From Hydractinia symbiolongicarpus (taxonomy: Eukaryota > Cnidaria > Hydrozoa > Anthoathecata > Hydractiniidae), in the NCBI RefSeq assembly GCF_029227915.1, contig NC_079875.1, forward strand, positions 15,991,001 to 16,055,000: DNA of 64,000 nucleotides. The letters are read 5' to 3'. Below are positions 61,401 to 64,000 of this stretch, piece by piece. Positions within the stretch are counted from its first letter, which is position 1. Each line of letters begins with the position of its first letter. The notes beneath the pieces are model-generated. The model saw nothing but the letters and a program-made list of their open reading frames with translations, was not told the origin of the DNA and searched no databases. The translations under genes were made by a program, and so were the position numbers.

Positions 61401-64000
61401 CGCCGATGAATCTTACAGTAGTGAGGTACTTACACAATAGCCTTTCAATACAGTGGAGACCAATACCAGCATATGCATTGAACGGAGAACTCATCGGTTA
61501 TAAGGTACTATATAAGCCGATGGATACTCACGAAAAGGCCACAAGGTATTTAAGACTAGATGTTGCACCATGGCAGACATATGCGAAGTTAAATATTTTG
61601 TTACCTAATTCAAAGTACATGATACATGTGCTAGGTATTAACGCATACGGGGATGGCATTGGAGCATCAGTTACTGCCAGTAAGTTTTCGTTTAAACTTT
61701 CCTATGGCAGACACTACGTATTTTTTTCTCCTAATAAGATCGTGAAGGAATTATATTGACTAAATTTTTAAAACTGATTACTTTAGAAACTTGTAAATGT
61801 CCAGAAGTTATCTACAGTAACTATTACATAACTAAGCCATATACAACTCGTCTAAGAATGTTTTTTGATGGAATATTTCCCACAGTTATAAGAGATATGT
61901 TCACATTTGCTTGTGGGTTTTGTCCTGATGCCAACCAGAACACAACTACTGTTGACTTGACGTCAAATGGTAAATATGAATATGCCAGTAAATCAACGCT
62001 AGAGAGAGTTGTGGAAGATATTGATGATTTTACGCAATTAAGTTTCCCACTTTCAGCAAGTGTGAAAGCCAAAGATTCGATGGACATGGTTTACGTACCT
62101 ATATTGAAATATCCGGGTTCTTTATTTATTATTCGCCAGTACGACATACATGAACACGTGATGCACGTTGTGGTACAAATTCTTCAACTATGGCCCCTGT
62201 TTGTGATAAATTTTATGTTGATCGTGTTTGTGGGAGCTGCCATTTGGCTTTTGGTGAGTTTTCACAGTTATGTTGTTAATTTTCAGAATGTGATTAAAGT
62301 TGAGCAACAACATTAAAAAAGTCGTATTTATTTCATACTTTTCAGGATGTAACAGGTAGTGGAAAAAATCATTTTTCCTTAAACAAATGGGATGGTATAA
62401 GAGAGGGTTGGTACTATGCCTATGTTACACAAACTACCATAGGGTATGTCTGCGTGAATCTTTTTTGTTTGCTACTTTATTTTTGACACCATTCTCGTTG
62501 CCGTGGCGTCGTGGTAGTATTAGGTACAAAATGCGACACTTGAATACTCGCTTTCTTAACAGTTATTTTTAAGAAAAGCTTTCTTTTCTAGAACGTTCTG
62601 AAAATGTTTGCAAGAGATGTTGTGCCAGTTGGTTGTTAATGTGTAGCGGAAGGGGTAAAATGGCGCATTATGAAGGCAACTCAATTAAGAAAAATAAAAA
62701 TAGAAAAGCGAAGAGTGTTTTATTGATCAGTGTATTGTGGTGCAAGATTATATTACCACCACAAGGAACAAAATAATATTTACGTTACCCTTTGCGGCCT
62801 TAACCAATGTTTTTCTGGTGATATTGACACACAAGTGTGTGTTTTTGTTTAGATATGGTGACTTTACCCCCAAGAGGTTTCTTTCGAGGTGTTTTGCGAT
62901 CGGGTGGATGTTTCTAAGCATTATTATGTCATCAGTGTTGTTAGTAGGCGCACTTACCACAGCTTTTACCACTTCTGCGTTGGAGGAGGTACATACCATA
63001 TATGGAAGGAAGGTAATTTTTTCTCTCAAAGCTTGTTAAAAATTTTAGGATATAAAAGTGGTAAACTGGGCGCTTATAAAAAACGAAAGACAATGGAAAA
63101 TGGAGCACTAAGGTAGAGTGTCACTTTTTTTAAACTTTATTTTTTAGATTGCTGCGTTGTCTGGCTCTTTTGAAGAAAAGTTAGCTACGTTGAGAAATGG
63201 AAAGATTAACAAAAGTACGGTCAATTATTCTATTTATAAACTCATGCCTGCTAAAGTATTATGCCATATGCCTTATTATATATTAATAAATTATATATTT
63301 TTTGCATGGAGGAAATGCAGTGTTAAAGCCGGCAAATCAATTCTTGAAATTTTTAAGGGTGGGTGAGTGATAGGAAATCAATGTGAATAGTCGTAGATCT
63401 ACATTGTTCTAGGTGTTGTTTTTGCATAACAAACATTTCAAAAGTCGTTTAAACCAAAATAAGGGTGGGGCATGGCTTTTTGCCCAACCCTTTGTCTTCC
63501 CCGGATTGTGTCTTTGTATTTGTATCTATGAATACTACCGGTTAATTCTTATTCTATTTAAACATTCAAATATACTACGACCTTATTCAGGAAACAAAAA
63601 CAAAAACAATTTGATAATAAAAAATGAGAGTATTCAATCTGCCTCCCTAAAATACTTCCTCGAAAACTAGCATCCACCTTCCAAGTCGGCTTATAAGAAT
63701 TAAAATAAATAATCTAAGAACTAAAAACCGATTGAAATAACCTTATTTTCTAGATAAAACTTATTCAACAGTATCATCTTTGGTTAATTCACTTGTTAAC
63801 CATGAAGTCGATGGTATTCTATTAGATGCTTATACTTCAGGCTCATACAAATCCTTTTTAAAACAAGCTGGTGTTCAAGAAACGAGCTTAGTGGAATTTC
63901 CAAGAACTTATGGTGTTGTATTATCTGGTGGCCTAGCACGAGTAAATGAGGAAGTCCGTGATTATGTAGCTTCAAATGAAGACAAAATATTAAAAGTTCT
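43376..64000 (+). CDS. Giant lectin/TSP1/FN3 receptor with iGluR-like core and K+-channel filter (3' end outside window)
   Basis: Thirty-four exons, all joining in phase, give at least 2168 residues: 43376-43424, 43830-44006, 44700-44921, 45343-45444, 47298-47429, 47850-47909, 48881-49078, 49580-49750, 49902-50261, 50585-50980, 51099-51158, 51233-51583, 51745-51993, 52075-52137, 52295-52615, 52982-53194, 53499-53639, 53938-54003, 54893-55117, 55523-55756, 56166-56321, 56738-56905, 57474-57644, 58067-58170, 58690-58745, 59304-59455, 59942-60232, 60663-60950, 61389-61679, 61787-62253, 62346-62443, 62853-63012, 63148-63214, 63754-64000 onward. Order: signal peptide, ChtBD2, Cys-rich modules, six CTLDs, four TSP1, SEA, three FN3, S1 lobe, M1, pore TTIGYGD, M3, S2 lobe. 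It is likely a plasma-membrane ligand-gated potassium channel with an adhesive ectodomain (inference). Exon 53938-54003 is the least certain; two fused gene models cannot be excluded without transcripts. Confidence 0.82.
43485..43527. repeat. Short purine-rich tandem repeat in receptor intron 1
   Basis: Two units resembling GGACAGAAGCACCAGAGA follow each other. It is GC-richer than the surroundings; no function seen. Confidence 0.6.
43830..44006 (+). CDS. Receptor exon 2: peritrophin-A chitin-binding domain
   Basis: About 59 residues with six cysteines in the ChtBD2 spacing: C-DLKADGMYQDPHN-C-NGFIE-C, then WNC, a PDLFFDPVLQTC block and a final PGC. The YQDPHNC..F.EC and LFFDP motifs are diagnostic. 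Known members bind chitin or glycans. Symmetric phase 1-1 exon. Confidence 0.9.
44700..45444 (+). CDS. Receptor exons 3-4: unrecognised Cys-rich modules
   Basis: Exon 44700-44921 (74 residues) has CIRN, PLGCCS and NCF around hydrophilic stretches; it resembles exon 48881-49078 in the LYK..D, C.IRN and L.CC..N.K positions, so it is probably an internally duplicated module. Exon 45343-45444 (34 residues) has three cysteines (CTNM, DVCVN, SKCRQGF) but fits no EGF pattern exactly. Both are phase 1-1. Families not identified. Confidence 0.7.
47298..47909 (+). CDS. Receptor exons 5-6: degenerate ChtBD2-like and linker
   Basis: Exon 47298-47429 reads CHRFTGNSEHF, DPYYRCF and LKSCGSQSV, loosely like a chitin-binding domain that has lost cysteines. 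The donor is GTACGT at 47430 after GTGT. Exon 47850-47909 is a 20-residue linker (YACEDAFDV). Phases fit; the domain name is a guess. Confidence 0.6.
47545..47790 (-). mobile_element. tRNA-derived SINE-like element, copy 2 (intronic)
   Basis: Shares the CATTTGAGCTTCAGA block and a TGTCAATGTCCT block with 39545-39760. The minus strand carries a GGTTCAAGACC box B-like motif near 47745. It lies in the intron between receptor exons 5 and 6. Confidence 0.45.
48881..49750 (+). CDS. Receptor exons 7-8: repeat of the Cys-rich module and a spacer
   Basis: Exon 48881-49078 (66 residues) parallels exon 3: FLYKQAD, NCVIRN, LQCCYGNSK. Exon 49580-49750 (57 residues) has one cysteine near its end (LQCPLTV) and IHQTAFRILDDG at the start; it may be the second half of the same fold. 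Both phase 1-1, and both contain no stop. Families unknown. Confidence 0.7.
49902..50261 (+). CDS. Receptor exon 9: C-type lectin-like domain 1
   Basis: 120 residues in one phase 1-1 exon. CTLD marks: LTFDQAEKYC, EFWIGLVKRSKGWEWLNG, HICGAG, DDCMKMKSFICK. There is no EPN or QPD and no WND motif, so calcium-dependent sugar binding is unlikely. Confidence 0.88.
50585..50980 (+). CDS. Receptor exon 10: C-type lectin-like domain 2
   Basis: 132 residues, phase 1-1. CGRSWIPHLSGCFALF, KSWTEGRNFCQLAGGRLAVP and KYWIGLS are good first-half CTLD motifs; the second half (YVYIDSSRNYEWK, YYSLCEK) is diverged and lacks the usual WxD..C pair. Its fold is clear, its ligand is not. Confidence 0.85.
51099..51158 (+). 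CDS. Receptor exon 11: linker
   Basis: Twenty polar residues (NATNSKRNN, ETPQPD) joining two lectin-like domains; phase 1-1. Confidence 0.65.
51233..51583 (+). CDS. Receptor exon 12: C-type lectin-like domain 3
   Basis: 117 residues: VTWFQAERICRDLSSNLTSV, IWLGYVKGMSSWTDG, KCGMVY, NAFVCKR. Complete CTLD pattern without the calcium/sugar-site motifs. Phase 1-1. Confidence 0.88.
51745..51993 (+). CDS. Receptor exon 13: shortened C-type lectin-like domain 4
   Basis: 83 residues: CSTWSHNLGYCYYMSEI, TMAKYLCIAGGGSLLDV, NTFWVKAS, RKFVCRKP. The middle (WIGL to CG loop) is missing compared with its neighbours, so this is a minimal or degenerate CTLD. Phase 1-1 and open, so still likely translated. 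Confidence 0.8.
52075..52137 (+). CDS. Receptor exon 14: linker
   Basis: Twenty-one residues (LGSENSTEETGG), phase 1-1, between lectin-like domains 4 and 5. Confidence 0.6.
   Translation, partial: LRQQFWGVKIVLKKLVAIIS
52295..52615 (+). CDS. Receptor exon 15: C-type lectin-like domain 5
   Basis: 107 residues: NKSASQQLCEALGGALPSI, SIFWTDLA, TRCGLTSS, AQVCQR. Phase 1-1. The WIGL block is altered to FWTDL; no calcium-site motifs. Confidence 0.85.
52982..53639 (+). CDS. Receptor exons 16-17: C-type lectin-like domain 6, split
   Basis: Exons 52982-53194 and 53499-53639 together make one CTLD: CVPPSLTYNSSCYTLI, MTWQHAELVCNNI, SWL, then NLCLYLDAFGKTGNISC and MKFICKK. It is the only one of the six split by an intron, placed just after the SWLG position. 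Confidence 0.8.
53938..54003 (+). CDS. Receptor exon 18 (tentative): Thr/Pro-rich linker
   Basis: PTTTRSTGPGISIKTQLPSD between the lectin and thrombospondin regions. Acceptor ATTATATTTAAG is weak, donor GTAAGT is strong, and phases (1-1) fit both neighbours, which would also join directly to each other without it. Confidence 0.4.
54893..55756 (+). CDS. Receptor exons 19-20: thrombospondin type 1 repeat 1 plus Cys-rich module
   Basis: Exon 54893-55117: QWSTWSPWLPCDVLCGSG then TRECLNN, a typical TSP1 (WxxWxxW, CxxxCGxG), ending in CADVCESLG. Exon 55523-55756 continues GKICDKRV, YQCSNN, YLCVGY, RRICKC, so the SCADVC..RICKC span is a separate Cys module of about 95 residues split by the intron; its family was not recognised. 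Phases 1-1. Confidence 0.85.
56166..56321 (+). CDS. Receptor exon 21: thrombospondin type 1 repeat 2
   Basis: TTWTPWSKCSSTCGG, RRRTCAL, CGHSDCP: a compact TSP1 with all six cysteines, phase 1-1. Related repeats bind glycosaminoglycans and other matrix partners. Confidence 0.9.
56738..56905 (+). CDS. Receptor exon 22: thrombospondin type 1 repeat 3
   Basis: GEWTAWAAWTRCNQTCGHG, RNRSCSNP, CYVTC: complete TSP1 with the WxxWxxW core and CGHG. Phase 1-1. Confidence 0.9.
57264..57362. mobile_element. Small palindromic element in receptor intron 22
   Basis: CAGTGGACTCTCCATTACTCG on the left is partly mirrored by TTTCGAGTTATGGAGG on the right, about 100 bp in all. The CAGT..ACTCTC start resembles ends of pogo/Tigger-like elements; family assignment is a guess. 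Confidence 0.4.
57474..57644 (+). CDS. Receptor exon 23: thrombospondin type 1 repeat 4
   Basis: GSWSTWTAWSACNKPCGHG, RTRTCTNP, CGTATCP, with extra cysteines in GGCICKG. Exon ends in A at phase 1 and continues into the SEA domain. Confidence 0.88.
58067..59455 (+). CDS. Receptor exons 24-26: SEA domain
   Basis: Exons 58067-58170, 58690-58745 and 59304-59455 join in phases 0 and 2 to one domain of about 104 residues: YTFDLTHGKIPFAKLEDEI, then PGSIDVVFSIEF. The length, the central helix and the PGSxxV strand match SEA domains; G-S in that position is the autoproteolysis site of mucin and adhesion-receptor SEA domains. It is the first part of the gene where introns leave phase 1. Confidence 0.75.
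58849..59115 (+). repeat. Interspersed hairpin-headed repeat, copy C (in receptor intron 25)
   Basis: AACTAGTAATAAGCCTGTG, loop, CACAGG, TTTGCCTGC, and later the GCTGTGGGATGCCATTTTGA block also found near 14841. This links the hairpin head and that block as parts of one element. Confidence 0.5.
59942..60232 (+). CDS. Receptor exon 27: fibronectin type III domain 1
   Basis: 97 residues: PPSNITIRTSSPNSLTILWK, ITSYILFYRE, LKAGTRYVVRILASTKSGNG, MVVQT. The Trp in strand B, the Tyr in C and the LxxxTxYxVRV pattern are all present. Phase 1-1. Confidence 0.9.
60338..60357. repeat. Perfect 20-bp palindrome
   Basis: CGAACGAAATATTTCGTTCG, in the intron between FN3 domains 1 and 2. No gene context known. 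Confidence 0.85.
60663..60950 (+). CDS. Receptor exon 28: fibronectin type III domain 2
   Basis: 96 residues: PGNVTGISISFDKIFIQWK, LIGYDIIL, LKGDTQYVISVCAVTKAGSG. Phase 1-1. The donor is GTTTGT, weaker than most in this gene. Confidence 0.88.
61389..61679 (+). CDS. Receptor exon 29: fibronectin type III domain 3
   Basis: 97 residues: ESPMNLTVVRYLHNSLSIQW, LIGYKVLYKP, LPNSKYMIHVLGINAYGDG. Ends in A before GTAAGT (phase 1) and joins the receptor core. Confidence 0.9.
61787..62253 (+). CDS. Receptor exon 30: S1-like ligand-binding lobe and M1 helix
   Basis: About 156 residues (1823-1978). It starts with CKCPEVIYSNYY, then FDGIFPTVIRDMF, where ionotropic glutamate receptors have GYxxDLL, and later VEDIDDFTQLSFPLS and VPILKYPGSLFII, the place of the family's FxxP-to-GxSIL block. 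It ends in a clear membrane helix (LWPLFVINFMLIVFVGAAIW), phase 0. The likeness to iGluR S1 is positional and distant, so the ligand cannot be predicted; two CxxC-type cysteines (CGFC) are unusual. Confidence 0.7.
62346..63012 (+). CDS. Receptor exons 31-32: pore loop with TTIGYGD and M3 helix
   Basis: Exons 62346-62443 and 62853-63012 join inside the filter (GG|A, phase 2). The product reads REGWYYAYVTQTTIGYGDFT, the full pore-helix-plus-filter signature of potassium channels, followed by a membrane helix (FAIGWMFLSIIMSSVLLVGA) and TTAFTTSALEE. Placed between an S1 and an S2 lobe, this is the topology of ionotropic glutamate receptors with a potassium-type filter, as known for bacterial GluR0 and rotifer AvGluR1. 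Confidence 0.85.
63148..64000 (+). CDS. Receptor exons 33-34: S2-like ligand-binding lobe (incomplete)
   Basis: Exons 63148-63214 (IAALSGSFEEKL) and 63754-64000 join in phase 1. Motifs VNHEVDGILLDAYTSGSY and FPRTYGVVLSGGLARVNEEV lie where iGluR S2 lobes have the acidic-residue strand (VDAF..D) and the YGI..PKGS-VNxA segment. The final M4 helix expected of eukaryotic iGluRs is not reached before the window ends. GTACGG is a weak donor; reading through would extend exon 33 to a stop at 63366. Confidence 0.75.

Noticed and set aside
62346-63012. A conventional voltage-gated or two-pore potassium channel
   Set aside because: There is no S1-S4 voltage sensor and only one pore loop, and large extracellular lobes flank it on both sides.
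63157-63366. Receptor exon 33 reading on to a stop at 63366, ending the protein
   Set aside because: Splicing at 63214 to 63754 restores a plausible S2 lobe (VDGILLD, YGVVLSGG), which the read-through lacks. It remains a possible isoform.

Overview
The window is animal nuclear DNA. It has AT-rich introns with GT/AG ends, extracellular-module genes, satellite DNA, SINE-like elements and a DIRS-type retrotransposon fragment. The gene content (a PC1/3-type proprotein convertase, a peritrophin/C-type lectin/thrombospondin/FN3 receptor, a beta-helix multi-pass membrane protein) and the very AT-rich background suggest a cnidarian, probably a hydrozoan. That placement is inference; no species-specific marker was identified.

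Layout. (1) 1-6572 is a higher-order satellite: two full units of about 2.7 and 2.6 kb and a truncated third, each built of degenerate ~95-bp monomers. Unit 1 carries a DIRS-like RNase H/tyrosine recombinase fragment. (2) 6573-9094 has no gene but holds two inverted copies of a small palindromic element. (3) 9095-11430 is a six-copy tandem array whose core looks like a decaying exon. It abuts (4) 11440-12790, a minus-strand pseudogene of the intact gene at 18343-23144. (5) 18343-23144 (+) encodes a secreted-type signal, a right-handed beta-helix, a Cys-rich stalk and a multi-pass membrane domain. (6) 26765-36397 (-) is a complete ten-exon proprotein convertase; its catalytic-residue spacing equals that of furin, and it has a long Q/N-rich tail ending in a basic amphipathic segment. 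(7) 36398-43375 is intergenic with tRNA-derived and other interspersed repeats. (8) 43376-64000 (+), running off the window, is one very large receptor gene reconstructed here from 34 phase-compatible exons.

The most striking object is gene (8). Its order is signal peptide, peritrophin-A chitin-binding domain, Cys-rich modules, six C-type lectin-like domains, four thrombospondin type 1 repeats, a SEA domain, three FN3 domains and then an ionotropic-glutamate-receptor-like core (S1 lobe, M1, pore loop, M3, S2 lobe). Its pore carries the potassium-channel filter signature TTIGYGD. This would be a potassium-selective, ligand-gated receptor with a giant adhesive ectodomain. I know of no described animal protein of this architecture, but could not search.

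The beta-helix gene and the convertase converge (3' ends about 3.6 kb apart); the convertase and the receptor diverge (5' ends about 7 kb apart). No functional link between the three is shown. All exon models come from reading splice signals and phases by eye.
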